NCBI RefSeq assembly: GCF_004923315.1
Contig: NZ_CP039649.1
Location: forward strand, 186,001-250,000
DNA: 64,000 nt
DNA from: Azospirillum sp. TSA2s
GTDB taxonomy: Bacteria; Pseudomonadota; Alphaproteobacteria; Azospirillales; Azospirillaceae
Direction: 5' to 3'
The position numbers and the translations under genes were made by a program. How positions within the stretch are numbered: position 1 is the stretch's first letter; each line of letters opens with the position of its first letter. Below are positions 51,197-61,553 of the stretch, piece by piece. The notes under the pieces were generated by a model, which was not told the DNA's origin, did no database searches, and saw nothing but the letters and a program-made list of their open reading frames with translations.

Positions 51197-51314
51197 ATCC
51201 CCTCTCCCCCCCGGGGAGAGGGTCAGGGTGAGGGGGACGCACAGCGAGGATTCTCGGGATCGGCACGCAACGCATCCCCCTCACCCCGGCCCTCTCCCCG
51301 GGGGGGAGAGGGGG
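51197..51314. repeat. REP-like double hairpin element, copy E
   Basis: AATCCCCTCTCCCCCC with CGGGGAGAGGG on the left is mirrored by CCCTCTCCCCGGGGGGGAGA on the right, with GAGGGGGACGCA and ATCCCCCTCACCCC inside, as in copies A and C. It lies between convergent genes, and its right half overlaps the last 11 codons of the gene ending at 51281. Confidence 0.8.
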
Positions 51315-51646
51315 AACAGCCGCGGATTGTCCCAGGTCGGCTGCCGGTCCTCGATCACCACGCGGTGGGGCAGGGGCGTGTCGCTCTCCACCGCCACCTC
51401 GACCCAGCGCGGAACCAGCTCGTTGTTGACGTCGTCCAGAACGGCGACGGCCAGCGCCTCCAGACCATCGGCGTATCCGGCGAACTCCGCCAGATAGGCC
51501 ACCACCGACGCCGGATCGGGCACCAGCAGGTCCGGCACCAGCCGCAGGGTCAGACGCACCCCCGGCAGCGGCTCGCCGCGCAGTTCGACCAGAAAGTCGT
51601 GGCGGGCGTCGGGGGAGGGGCGGGTGGTCAGACGCTCGCGCCTCAT
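51281..51646 (-). CDS. unknown protein at the end of the flagellar cluster, C-terminus read from a repeat
   Basis: A 121-residue protein starts MRRERLTTRPSPDARHDFLV. A conserved-looking core is LPGVRLTLRLVPDLLVPDPA, SVVAYLAEFAGYADGLEALA, VAVLDDVNNELVPRWVEVAV. The core recalls the last strand-helix of QueF-like tunnelling-fold enzymes, but the catalytic residues are not evident, so no function is proposed. Its start overlaps the fliK-like stop by 4 bp (ATGA). The last residues (LSPPGRGPG) come from inside the REP element, so the natural stop was probably lost. Confidence 0.55.
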   Translation of the reverse strand: MRRERLTTRPSPDARHDFLVELRGEPLPGVRLTLRLVPDLLVPDPASVVAYLAEFAGYADGLEALAVAVLDDVNNELVPRWVEVAVESDTPLPHRVVIEDRQPTWDNPRLFPLSPPGRGPG

Positions 51647-53508
51647 GCCGACACCCCCAATCCTGCTTGGCCCACGCGGGTCAGCTTCACCCAGCTGCGC
51701 GCCCCCGACTGGAAGGACAGGCCGCCGGTATAGCCGACGGCCCGCACGCTGTCGGCGAAGACCTGGATCAGCTCCACCCGCAGCTCCGGCGGCAAAGCGG
51801 CATGGCTGCGCAGGATCAGGTCGAAATGATTGGGCCGCACCAGACCGTCCAGCTGCATCGGTCCGAAGCGGCTGAGGTCGAGGTCGATGACGAAGCGGCT
51901 GCCCGGCTTGGACCGTTCCTTGCCGCCGCCCTCCTCGTCCTCCTTCAGCGGATGGACATGCAGCTTGATCGGCTTCGGCCCGTTGGCGTCCATCAGCGGA
52001 ATGGTGTAGCTGCGCCAGTCGCCCGGCAGCGGCTCGGCCGCCTCGCGGCGCAGACCGTCGAAATCCTTCTCCAGCCGCTCCAGCAGGTCGCGGCGGCCCG
52101 CCTTGTCCAGGGCGCTTGCCGCGTCGTCGCCCAGCCAGCCCTGCGCGTCGCCGCCGCGCATCGCCGCCAGGAAGAAGCCGATCGCGGCGGTCAGCTTGCG
52201 GTTCGGCTGCGGCATCGTCGCCAGCATCGACTTGGCGAGCGCCGGATCGGCCGCCGCCAGCGTCTCCATCAGCTGCCGCATCGCCGGCCAGTCGCGCCCG
52301 TCCAGCGGACCCGGCCGGCCGGGCATGGTGGGGGCCGCCGCCTGGGTCGCTTGGGCGAGGTCGGCCAGCGCCGCCGTCACCTTGGCCCCCGGAGGCAGGC
52401 TGGCCGGGACGTTCAGCGCCAGCATGCCCTGCTTGGTCGCCAGGATCGGCTGCCCCTGCGGCGTGCTGCCGGCCACCGTGCCGCGCAGGATGGGCGTGTC
52501 GGGCGGCAGCGCCGCCTCGTCGGGCGAAGGTTGGGACAGTGGAGTTGATTGCCCGGCGGATTGCTGGCCCGGCTGGTTCCCCGCCTGCCCGTTGCGTCCG
52601 CCCGCCTCCGGATCGCCGGGCGGGCGCGGCTGTTGCGGCGGCGGGGTGACAGTCAGGATCTTCAGCGCCACCGTGGCGCCGCGCGGCAGGTCGGGCGGTT
52701 CGGGATTGCTGGCGGTCTCGCCGGGCTGGTTCGGCATCGTCGGCGTTTCGGCGCCGGGATGGGCCGCGTCGCCGCCCAGTTGGACCGGCGTGCCGAAGGT
52801 GGCGCTGCCGCCGCCCATCGTCGGGGCGGGTGTCGGTGAACCGGCCAGCGGCGCGGCAGGGGTTCCGGCAGCCGGAGCCTCGGGCTTCGCCGGGCCGGGC
52901 GTCCCTGGAGCCGGCGTGGCGGGCGTGCCCTGCGACGGCGTCGCGGCGGGAGCCAATGGCTTGGCGCCCGACCCGCCGGCCAGCACCAGCGCCGGCACGA
53001 CGGTGCCCGGCAGCAGCGGCGGCAGGTTGGTCGGGACGGTCGCGCCTGTCGGGGTGGGCAGCAGGACGGCGGGCGCCGCGCCGCTTCCGCCTGCCGGGGT
53101 CGGTGCCGTCCCGCCGGTCTGCGGCGCGGCCGGACTGCCCAAGGTGGGACTGCCTGAGGCCGGATTTCCCAGGGATTGCAGCAGGATCAGCGCCGTCGGC
53201 TTGGCCGGCAGGGCGGTGGCGGAGGAACCCGTGTTGCCCGGTGTGATCTGCACCGTGACCTGCTTGTCCGGCGGCAGCTCCGCCGCGCTGTCGAGCAGCA
53301 GTTCGCCAGCCGCCGTGCGCACGCGGGTCAGGCCTTCCGGAGTCTGGCCGGCGACGGTGCCGGTCAGCACCACCGGGCGCGTGACCTCCGGCAGCCGTTC
53401 GGGAAGCTGGACGACCGTGGCCTCGGCCGTGACGGGGGTGGGCGCGGCGGGGGCTGCCGCGGCGGTGGCGGCGGCAGGCGTGACCGACGGTGGGATCGCC
53501 CCGCCCAT
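51643..53508 (-). CDS. FliK-like flagellar hook-length control protein
   Basis: This 621-residue protein has a very Pro/Ala/Gly/Thr-rich first 350 residues (PAAPTPVTAEATVVQLPERL and similar) and a folded last 100-150 residues. The end, FVIDLDLSRFGPMQLDGLVR, PNHFDLILRSHAALPPELRV and QVFADSVRAVGYTGGLSFQS, follows the FliK C-terminal pattern in which the domain meets FlhB to stop hook growth. A long disordered ruler region is normal for FliK, and the location after flhG supports the call. The gene lies 21 bp after flhG on the same strand. Confidence 0.7.
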   Translation of the reverse strand: MGGAIPPSVTPAAATAAAAPAAPTPVTAEATVVQLPERLPEVTRPVVLTGTVAGQTPEGLTRVRTAAGELLLDSAAELPPDKQVTVQITPGNTGSSATALPAKPTALILLQSLGNPASGSPTLGSPAAPQTGGTAPTPAGGSGAAPAVLLPTPTGATVPTNLPPLLPGTVVPALVLAGGSGAKPLAPAATPSQGTPATPAPGTPGPAKPEAPAAGTPAAPLAGSPTPAPTMGGGSATFGTPVQLGGDAAHPGAETPTMPNQPGETASNPEPPDLPRGATVALKILTVTPPPQQPRPPGDPEAGGRNGQAGNQPGQQSAGQSTPLSQPSPDEAALPPDTPILRGTVAGSTPQGQPILATKQGMLALNVPASLPPGAKVTAALADLAQATQAAAPTMPGRPGPLDGRDWPAMRQLMETLAAADPALAKSMLATMPQPNRKLTAAIGFFLAAMRGGDAQGWLGDDAASALDKAGRRDLLERLEKDFDGLRREAAEPLPGDWRSYTIPLMDANGPKPIKLHVHPLKEDEEGGGKERSKPGSRFVIDLDLSRFGPMQLDGLVRPNHFDLILRSHAALPPELRVELIQVFADSVRAVGYTGGLSFQSGARSWVKLTRVGQAGLGVSA

Positions 53509-53529
53509 TTTTGCCGTTACTCCCGGCCG

Positions 53530-54327
53530 TTACTTGGCGCTGGCGAGCAGCCGCTGCACGATCGCCTCGACGTCGCGGGCCGCGTCGCTGGAGGGCGAGC
53601 GGGTCAGCAGTGGGGTCTGGTTGCGGATGGCGTCGCGCACCTTCAGGTCGCGGCGGATGATGCCCGCCAGCGCCGGCTTGTATTTCAGGAAGTTCTGGCA
53701 GGCCTTCAGGATGGTGCCGTAGGTGCGCTCGCCGTCCTTCACGCTCTGCGCCATGTTCACCACGATCCGCAGGTCGGCCCACGGGTTGGTGGCGTGGGTC
53801 AGCTTGATGAAGGCATAGGCGTCGGTCAGCGAGGTCGGCTCGTCCGTCGTCACCACCAGCGTGGTGCCGGCCGGGCCGGACAGGGTGCGCACCGTGCGGT
53901 CGACGCCGGCGCCCATGTCCATCACCACCCGGTCATAACTCTTCGCCAGTTCCAGCAAATCGTTGCGCAGGCCCGACAGCCGCTGGCTCGGCAGCTGCGC
54001 CAGCGTGCCGGATCCCGACCGGCCGGCGATGATGTCGAATCCGGTGTCGGGGAAGCGCTGAGCCGCCTTGGCCAGCGTCACCTCGCCGTTGATGACGGCA
54101 CCCAAATCGTTCTTGGGCGAGAAGCCCAGCTGGATGTCGACGTTGGCAAGGCCCAGATCGCCGTCGAACAGCAGCGTGTTCATGCCTGCCTTGGTCAGGG
54201 CGTGGCTCAGCGTGATGGAGAACCACGTCTTGCCGACGCCGCCCTTTCCGCTGGCCACGGCGATGACGTTGGCGCCGCGCAGCGGGCGAACGTTCTTGAG
54301 GGCGGCCGGGAACACCGGATCGGTCAT
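53530..54327 (-). CDS. flhG: MinD-like ATPase FlhG (FleN)
   Basis: This 265-residue ATPase limits flagellum number with FlhF. It shows the deviant Walker A VIAVASGKGGVGKT (about residue 20), FDGDLGLANVDIQLG, VVMDMGAGVDRT and DEPTSLTDAYAFIKL, all typical of FlhG/FleN. The short N-terminus (MTDPVFPAALKNVRPLRG) lacks the clear DQA-x-LR helix that activates FlhF in Bacillus. Its start overlaps the flhF stop by 4 bp. Confidence 0.9.
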   Translation of the reverse strand: MTDPVFPAALKNVRPLRGANVIAVASGKGGVGKTWFSITLSHALTKAGMNTLLFDGDLGLANVDIQLGFSPKNDLGAVINGEVTLAKAAQRFPDTGFDIIAGRSGSGTLAQLPSQRLSGLRNDLLELAKSYDRVVMDMGAGVDRTVRTLSGPAGTTLVVTTDEPTSLTDAYAFIKLTHATNPWADLRIVVNMAQSVKDGERTYGTILKACQNFLKYKPALAGIIRRDLKVRDAIRNQTPLLTRSPSSDAARDVEAIVQRLLASAK

Positions 54328-55601
54328 GGCAGGGTCCTCGACGAGGGGGAACTGGCGGCCTTAGCCTTGGTTGCGGGTTTTGCAGATGCGGGTTTCGTCG
54401 GCTTGGCGGCGGCGGCCCTGCGCGGTGGCGGCGGTGGTGGTGCCGGTTCGATCTCCGGCTCGTCGTCCTCCGGCTCATAGCCCCGTCCGAACTTCGGCTT
54501 GCGCTCGGGCGTATGGTCCGGCTCATGATCCGGCTGGCCGCCTTCGCCGATGTCGTCGTCCTCGTCCCACTCCGCGGTGCGGGCGGCGCGGCGCGGCGCC
54601 GGCTCCTTGACGGCGGGGGCCTTCTCCTCGGCCGGGATCATCATGCGGGCCAGCGCCAGCGGGTTCAACGCCGTCAGCCCTTCCGCCACCTTGGACGAGA
54701 TGCTGGCGTCGCAGAAGGACAGCCGGGCGCGCGCGGCGATGGCGAGCACGCTGCCCAGCCGGCGCGCGATGTCCAGCCGGGTCACCAGCATGCGCCGCAC
54801 GCCGACCGCCTTGAAGGCCAGCGCCATGTCGGCGGCCTCCATCGCGTCCAGCCCGGCCGGCAGCACCAGCACCGGCTCCACCTCCCCGGCGGAGAGCATG
54901 GCGCGCAGATCCTGCATGTCCTCGGCGTCGAACGGGTTGCGCCCGGCTGTGTCGACCAGCACGAGATCGGTGCGGCGATGCACCTCGAAGGCGCCGGCCA
55001 GCGCGTCGGGGTCCTCCACCGTCGCCAGCTTCAGCTTCATCAGCCGGGTGAAGGCGGCCAGCTGGTCGACGCCGCCGGCCCGCACCGTGTCGGTGGTGAT
55101 GACGCCGACCGAGCATTTGCGGAAAACCGCCCGCGCCGCCAGCTTGGCCGCGACCAGCGTCTTGCCCGAACCCGGCGGCCCGACGAGCGCCAGCGGCTTC
55201 ACCGGCGACCGGCCGTCGGGCAGCGGGTTGAAGGTGAAGAAGGAATCGAGCGCCGAGCCCAGCGCCAGCCGCGGATCCTCGGTGTCCAGCCCGGACGCCG
55301 CGTCGATCAGCTGTTCGGCCAGCGCGGCCGGCACGCCATGGCGTTGCAGGGCGTCGGCCACCACCTCGCCCACGTCTATCTCGGGTTCCACCGGCTTCGG
55401 CGGCGCCTTGCCCCGGCCGCCGCGCGCGTTGCCGGAGGATTGGGCCGGCGGCAGGTCGTCCTCTTCCACCGCCGCCGTCACGCGCACGCCGCCGCCTTCC
55501 TCCTCGCGCGTGGCGACGATGATGGCGTCGTCGCCCAGCGACTGGCGCACCATCCGCATGGCGTCGGACATGGTCTTGGCGTGGAAGGACTTCAGCCGCA
55601 T
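54324..55601 (-). CDS. flhF: SRP-type GTPase FlhF, with long disordered C-terminal tail
   Basis: This 425-residue GTPase places the flagellum at the pole. It opens MRLKSFHAKTMSDAMRMVRQ; the NG domain covers about 85-320 with GPPGSGKTLVAAKLAARA (G1), DTVRAGGVDQL (G2), LVDTAGRNPFD (G3) and TRLDIARRLGSVL (G4). The last 95 residues are acidic then Pro/Ala/Lys-rich, ending ATKAKAASSPSSRTLP. In most FlhF proteins the disordered part is at the N-terminal side, so this layout is unusual. The gene overlaps flhG by 4 bp. Confidence 0.9.
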   Translation of the reverse strand: MRLKSFHAKTMSDAMRMVRQSLGDDAIIVATREEEGGGVRVTAAVEEDDLPPAQSSGNARGGRGKAPPKPVEPEIDVGEVVADALQRHGVPAALAEQLIDAASGLDTEDPRLALGSALDSFFTFNPLPDGRSPVKPLALVGPPGSGKTLVAAKLAARAVFRKCSVGVITTDTVRAGGVDQLAAFTRLMKLKLATVEDPDALAGAFEVHRRTDLVLVDTAGRNPFDAEDMQDLRAMLSAGEVEPVLVLPAGLDAMEAADMALAFKAVGVRRMLVTRLDIARRLGSVLAIAARARLSFCDASISSKVAEGLTALNPLALARMMIPAEEKAPAVKEPAPRRAARTAEWDEDDDIGEGGQPDHEPDHTPERKPKFGRGYEPEDDEPEIEPAPPPPPPRRAAAAKPTKPASAKPATKAKAASSPSSRTLP

Positions 55602-55647
55602 CGGCAGCGCCTTCCGTCAGGTAAGGGGTGGGGACGGGCACGCGCCA

Positions 55648-57828
55648 TCAGATCTGCCCCAGGGTCTTGATGCGGGCCTTCGGGTGGATCTCGTTCTGCG
55701 ACATGACCACGGTCGCCGGTCGGAACCGCTCGACGATGGAGCGGACGAAGGGCCGGATCAGCGGGCTGGTCAGCAGTACGGGGCTCTCGCCCATCATGGC
55801 ATGTCGCTCGAAGGTTTGACGGACGGAGGTGATGAACTGCTGCAGGCGGGACGGGGCCATCGTCAGCTGCCGGTCGTCGCCGTCGCCCACCAGCGATTCG
55901 GCGAACCCCTGCTCCCATTCGGGCGACAGGGTGACGAGCGGGATGAAGCCCATCTCGTTCGTGTTCGCGTCGCAAATCTGCCGGGCAAGGCGGGACCGCA
56001 CATGCTCGGTGATCTGGGTGATGCTGCGGGTCTGGCTGGTCGCTTCGGATACCCCTTCCAATATGGTGGGAAGATCCCGGATCGAGACCCGTTCGGCAAG
56101 GAGATTCTGCAACACCCGTTGCAATCCGCCCACAGTGATCTGGCTGGGCACCACATCGGCGATCAGCTTCTGGTGTTCCTTGTCGGTCTCGTCCAGCAGC
56201 TTCTGCGTTTCGGTGAAGGACAGCAGCTCCGGCATGTTGTCCTTGATCAGCTCGGTCAGGTGGGTGGTCACCACGGTCGACGGGTCGACCACGGTGTAGC
56301 CCTTGAACAGCGCCTCTTCGCGATAACCCGGCTCGATCCAGATGGCGGGCAGGCCGAAGGTCGGCTCCACCGTCTGTTCGCCGGGCAGGCTCATGGCGTC
56401 GCCGCGCGGGTCCATCACCAACAGCATGTTGGGCCGGATGTCGCCGCGCCCGGCCTCGATCTCCTTGACGCGGATGATGTAGGTGTTGGGCGGAAGCTGC
56501 AGGTTGTCCTGGATGCGGACCGCCGGCATGACGAAGCCGACCTCGCCGGCGATCTGCCGGCGCAGGCCCTTGATCTGGTCGGTCAGCCGGTGGCTTCCCG
56601 CCTGCGGCTGGTTGATGAGGGACAGCAGGCCATAGCCCAGCTCCAGCCGGATCAGGTCGATGGCCAGCGCGGTGGCGATCGGTTCGTCCGGCGCCGGCCC
56701 GCCGCCCGGCCCGCCGCCCGGCGCTCCGCCGGCCGCCGCCGCTTCCTCCGCCGCCGCGGCCTCTTCCGCCTCCTGCTTCGCGCGCAGGCGCGGCATGTAC
56801 CAGGCGGCGGCACCGACGATGCCGATGACCGGGGCCAGCGTCAGGATCGGCATGCCCGGCAGCAGAGCCAGCACGCCGATGGCGCCGGCCGACAGGGCCA
56901 GCGCCTGGCTGTGACCGGTCAGCTGCCCGACCACCGCCTTGTCGGTCGAGCCGCCCATGCCGGCCTTCGACACCAGGAAACCGGCGGAGATCGAAATCAC
57001 CAGCGCCGGGATCTGCGACACCAGACCGTCGCCGATGGTCAGCTTGGTGAAGGTGTCCAGCGCCGTCATCACCGGCATGTCGTGGCGCAGCACCGCGATG
57101 GTCACGCCGCCGATGATGTTGATGAACATGATCATCAAGCCGGCAACGGCGTCGCCCTTCACGAACTTCGACGCACCGTCCATCGAGCCGAAGAAGGCGC
57201 TTTCGTCCTCCAGCTCCTTGCGGCGCGCCCGCGCCGTGCCTTCGTCGATCATGCCGGCCGACAGGTCGGCGTCGATGGCCATCTGCTTGCCGGGCATGGC
57301 GTCGAGGGTGAAACGCGCCGCCACTTCGGCGATGCGGCCCGAACCGGCGGTGATGACCTTGAAGTTCACGATGGTCAGGATGGCGTAGATGATCACGCCG
57401 ATGACGAAATCGCCGCCCATGACCAGGCTGGCGAAGGCCTCGATCACGTGGCCGGCGGCCGACGTGCCCTCATGTCCATGCGTCAGGATCAGGCGCGTGG
57501 ACGCCATGTTGAGCGACAGGCGCAGCAACGTGGTAATCAGCAGGATCGTCGGGTAGGACGACAGCTCCAGCGGCTTGGAGATGAACAGCACCACCATCAG
57601 GATCAGGATGGAGATGGTGACGTTCAGCCCCAGCATCATGTCGAGCATGACGCTGGGCAGCGGCATGATCAGCCCGACCACGACGATCAGGATGCCGATG
57701 GCCATCGCCACGTCGCCGCGCTTCAGCGACGATTTGGCGACCGACCACATCTCGCCGAAGGCGGCCATGTTGCCGCCCCCCAAACCAGGGCCGCCGCCCC
57801 CGCCGCTATTCTGCTCCGTCAGCGCCAT
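55648..57828 (-). CDS. flhA: flagellar export gate protein FlhA
   Basis: This 726-residue protein is a core part of the flagellar type III export gate. About eight membrane segments lie within residues 35-330 (GLIMPLPSVMLDMMLGLNVT; ITVLRHDMPV-type FHIPEP block; GLVSQIPALVISISAGFLVS), and a cytoplasmic ring domain follows to the end. A short linker is Ala/Glu-rich then Gly/Pro-rich (about 345-385). The cluster order, with flhF and flhG downstream, is normal. Confidence 0.95.
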   Translation of the reverse strand: MALTEQNSGGGGGPGLGGGNMAAFGEMWSVAKSSLKRGDVAMAIGILIVVVGLIMPLPSVMLDMMLGLNVTISILILMVVLFISKPLELSSYPTILLITTLLRLSLNMASTRLILTHGHEGTSAAGHVIEAFASLVMGGDFVIGVIIYAILTIVNFKVITAGSGRIAEVAARFTLDAMPGKQMAIDADLSAGMIDEGTARARRKELEDESAFFGSMDGASKFVKGDAVAGLMIMFINIIGGVTIAVLRHDMPVMTALDTFTKLTIGDGLVSQIPALVISISAGFLVSKAGMGGSTDKAVVGQLTGHSQALALSAGAIGVLALLPGMPILTLAPVIGIVGAAAWYMPRLRAKQEAEEAAAAEEAAAAGGAPGGGPGGGPAPDEPIATALAIDLIRLELGYGLLSLINQPQAGSHRLTDQIKGLRRQIAGEVGFVMPAVRIQDNLQLPPNTYIIRVKEIEAGRGDIRPNMLLVMDPRGDAMSLPGEQTVEPTFGLPAIWIEPGYREEALFKGYTVVDPSTVVTTHLTELIKDNMPELLSFTETQKLLDETDKEHQKLIADVVPSQITVGGLQRVLQNLLAERVSIRDLPTILEGVSEATSQTRSITQITEHVRSRLARQICDANTNEMGFIPLVTLSPEWEQGFAESLVGDGDDRQLTMAPSRLQQFITSVRQTFERHAMMGESPVLLTSPLIRPFVRSIVERFRPATVVMSQNEIHPKARIKTLGQI

Positions 57829-57869
57829 GGATGCTCCCGCCGCTCAGGTCCCAGGTCCCGGTCGGGACG

Positions 57870-59429
<1,560 letters not shown>

Positions 59430-59433
59430 AGCC

Positions 59434-60378
59434 TTACGCTCCCACTCTCGGGGCTTCCCGGTCGAAATACTGGATCCGCTTTCCAGGCGGCAGGACGGCG
59501 TTCAGGAGCATCTCCAGACGCCGCGGATTCTCCTGGCGCGCGATGGACACGGCGCCGATGGTATAGAGGGTCTTGACCAGCGCGTCCTCCTCCGCCGCCC
59601 GCTCCACCTTGGCGGCGAGCGGGGAGAGGACGACGTTGCCGAGCACGGCCCCGTAGAAGGTCGTCAGCAGCGCCAGCGCCATCGCCGGCCCGATGGCCGA
59701 CGGGTCGCTCAGGCTGCCCAGCATCTGCACCAGACCGACCAGCGTGCCGATCAGCCCCATCGCCGGCGCCACTTCCGAGGCGCGGCGCAGCACGCCGGCG
59801 CTCTTGCCGTGGCCGCCCGCGGTCGCCTCGACCTCGCCGGTCAGCATCCGCTCGATGGCGTCGGGCGGCAGGCCTTCGGTGATCAGGGTGACGCTGCGGT
59901 GCAGGAAGGGTTCGCCGCGCAGTTCCGGCAGGACGTTGCGCAGGGTCTCCGGCCCGGCCCGGCGGGCGGCCTCGGCCAGCAGGATCACCTGCCGCGCCAC
60001 GCCCTTGGGGTCGAGCGTCTGGTGGACCAGCACCGCCGCCGCGTTCCTCCAGGCCACCGCCACGTCGCCCAGCGAGAAGGAGGCGGTGGTGACCGCCAGC
60101 GTCCCGCCCAGCACGATCAGCAGCGACGGCGGATCGAGGAAGGCGCGGGCCGAGCCGCCGGTGGTGATGGCGATCAGGATCACCGCGGCGGCGGCGGCCA
60201 GCCCGACCAGCGTCGCCACGTCCAGCCCGCCGCGCAGCCGCACGCTCCGCCCCGGCGCGGTGGCGCCGGTGTGGGCGCCGGCCGGCTCGCCATGGGCAGC
60301 AGCGGCACGGGGGCCGCCTGCGCCATTGCCGGCGGCGGCCTTCGCGCGGGACGCGGCGCTGTCGGACGAAATCGCCAT
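59434..60378 (-). CDS. MotA/TolQ/ExbB-type proton-channel stator subunit
   Basis: This 314-residue protein has an Ala/Gly-rich N-terminal tail of about 55 residues, then MotA-like helices: DVATLVGLAAAAAVILIAIT, SLLIVLGGTLAVTTASF, the large cytoplasmic loop, and SEVAPAMGLIGTLVGLVQML followed by ALLTTFYGAVLGNVVLSPLA. This last block is diagnostic of MotA. It conducts protons with a MotB partner to turn the rotor, but no motB lies nearby. Its start overlaps the fliN stop as TGATG. Confidence 0.82.
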   Translation of the reverse strand: MAISSDSAASRAKAAAGNGAGGPRAAAAHGEPAGAHTGATAPGRSVRLRGGLDVATLVGLAAAAAVILIAITTGGSARAFLDPPSLLIVLGGTLAVTTASFSLGDVAVAWRNAAAVLVHQTLDPKGVARQVILLAEAARRAGPETLRNVLPELRGEPFLHRSVTLITEGLPPDAIERMLTGEVEATAGGHGKSAGVLRRASEVAPAMGLIGTLVGLVQMLGSLSDPSAIGPAMALALLTTFYGAVLGNVVLSPLAAKVERAAEEDALVKTLYTIGAVSIARQENPRRLEMLLNAVLPPGKRIQYFDREAPRVGA

Positions 60379-60695
60379 CAGCCCCGGTCCGACTTGATGA
60401 TTTCCGTCATGGTCACGCCCAGCCGGTCTTCCACCACCACCACCTCGCCGCGGGCGACCAGGCGGTTGTTGACGTAAATGTCGATGGCCTCGCCGACCTT
60501 GCGGTCCAGCTCCACCACCGCGCCGCGGCCCAGCTTCAGCAGCTGCGCCACCTGCATGGTCGATTTGCCCAGCACCGCGGAGATCTGGACGGGGATGTCG
60601 TACACCGCCTCCAGATCCTTGGTGATTCCGGGGCTGGCGTATTCGTCGCCATCGCCACCCTGCAGATCGTTCAGCGAGAAATTGTCGCTCGGCAT
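60378..60695 (-). CDS. fliN: flagellar switch protein FliN
   Basis: This 105-residue C-ring protein of the switch has the FliN/SpoA domain: YDIPVQISAVLGKSTMQVAQ, LLKLGRGAVVELDRKVGEAI, DIYVNNRLVARGEVVVVEDR, LGVTMTEII. It lies 34 bp after fliH. Only FliN is found here; FliM must be elsewhere. Confidence 0.95.
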   Translation of the reverse strand: MPSDNFSLNDLQGGDGDEYASPGITKDLEAVYDIPVQISAVLGKSTMQVAQLLKLGRGAVVELDRKVGEAIDIYVNNRLVARGEVVVVEDRLGVTMTEIIKSDRG

Positions 60696-60729
60696 GTCGG
60701 TCTCGGACCTCCTTCATTCCGGACACCCC

Positions 60730-61506
60730 TTAGACGGGGGCCGGAGCCTCCAGCATGTGCGCGGCGCGGCGTTCGATTTCGGCCAGCAGCTGGGCGGTGT
60801 CCCGCTCCATGCCGCCCTCGGCCCATTCGATGCGGCAGCCGCCGGGGGCGATCGACGGGTCGCCGATCACCATCAGCTTGGCGCCGAAGCCGCGCGAACC
60901 CACCGTTTCGTCCAGATGGTCGCGCACCAGCCCCATCGTGTCCTCGGCCACCCGGATGACCAGCCGCGGCTCGTCGATCAGGTCGGTCAGGCAGGCGCGG
61001 ACCATGCCCTCGACCTCGACCATGCCGCCGCGCCGCGCCCATTCGGGCAGCAGCTTGCGGACGATGGCCAGCGCCAGATGGACCGGCTGTTCGCCGCGCG
61101 CGGCGTTGCCCGCCTCGCGCTCCGCCAGCAGCCGCTGCACCCCGTCGGCGATCTGCGACAGGGCGTTGGCGATGCGGTTGTTCACCGTCGCCTCGATCTC
61201 CGCCTTGCCGCGCTCGTAGCCGGTGTTCTGGCCGGCGGCCATGCCGTCGGTGAAGCCCTTGCCATAGCCCTCGGAGGTGCCCGCCGACTTGCCGGCGGCC
61301 ATGCCCTCCTCGTAGCCCTGGGCGCGGGCGGCGGCCAGCTCCTCCTCGCCGAAGGTCGGGGCGGGCGGCAGTTTCGGCTCGGGCTCGGGTTCCGGATGGG
61401 CCGACAGCTCGTCCTCGGGCAGCAGGTCGTCGTCCTCCACATGGGTCATGCGGGGAACGGCGTCCACGTCGAAGGACTCGTCGAAGAGGAATTTGCGCAC
61501 GCTCAT
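60730..61506 (-). CDS. fliH: FliH-like flagellar export ATPase regulator
   Basis: This 258-residue protein has an acidic Pro-rich start, then GxxxG-type repeats typical of FliH at about residues 60-105 (AQGYEEGMAAGKSAGTSEGY, GKGFTDGMAAGQNTGYERGK). A helical region and the C-terminal domain follow (LALAIVRKLLPEWARRGGMV, VRACLTDLIDEPRLVIRVAE, GGCRIEWAEGGMERDTA). FliH holds the ATPase FliI in check. It starts 47 bp after fliF, where fliG is expected. Confidence 0.82.
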   Translation of the reverse strand: MSVRKFLFDESFDVDAVPRMTHVEDDDLLPEDELSAHPEPEPEPKLPPAPTFGEEELAAARAQGYEEGMAAGKSAGTSEGYGKGFTDGMAAGQNTGYERGKAEIEATVNNRIANALSQIADGVQRLLAEREAGNAARGEQPVHLALAIVRKLLPEWARRGGMVEVEGMVRACLTDLIDEPRLVIRVAEDTMGLVRDHLDETVGSRGFGAKLMVIGDPSIAPGGCRIEWAEGGMERDTAQLLAEIERRAAHMLEAPAPV

Positions 61507-61553
61507 CGCCGCGTTCCTTCCTCGAAATCAGTGGAAACGGAGGCCGGCATCGC

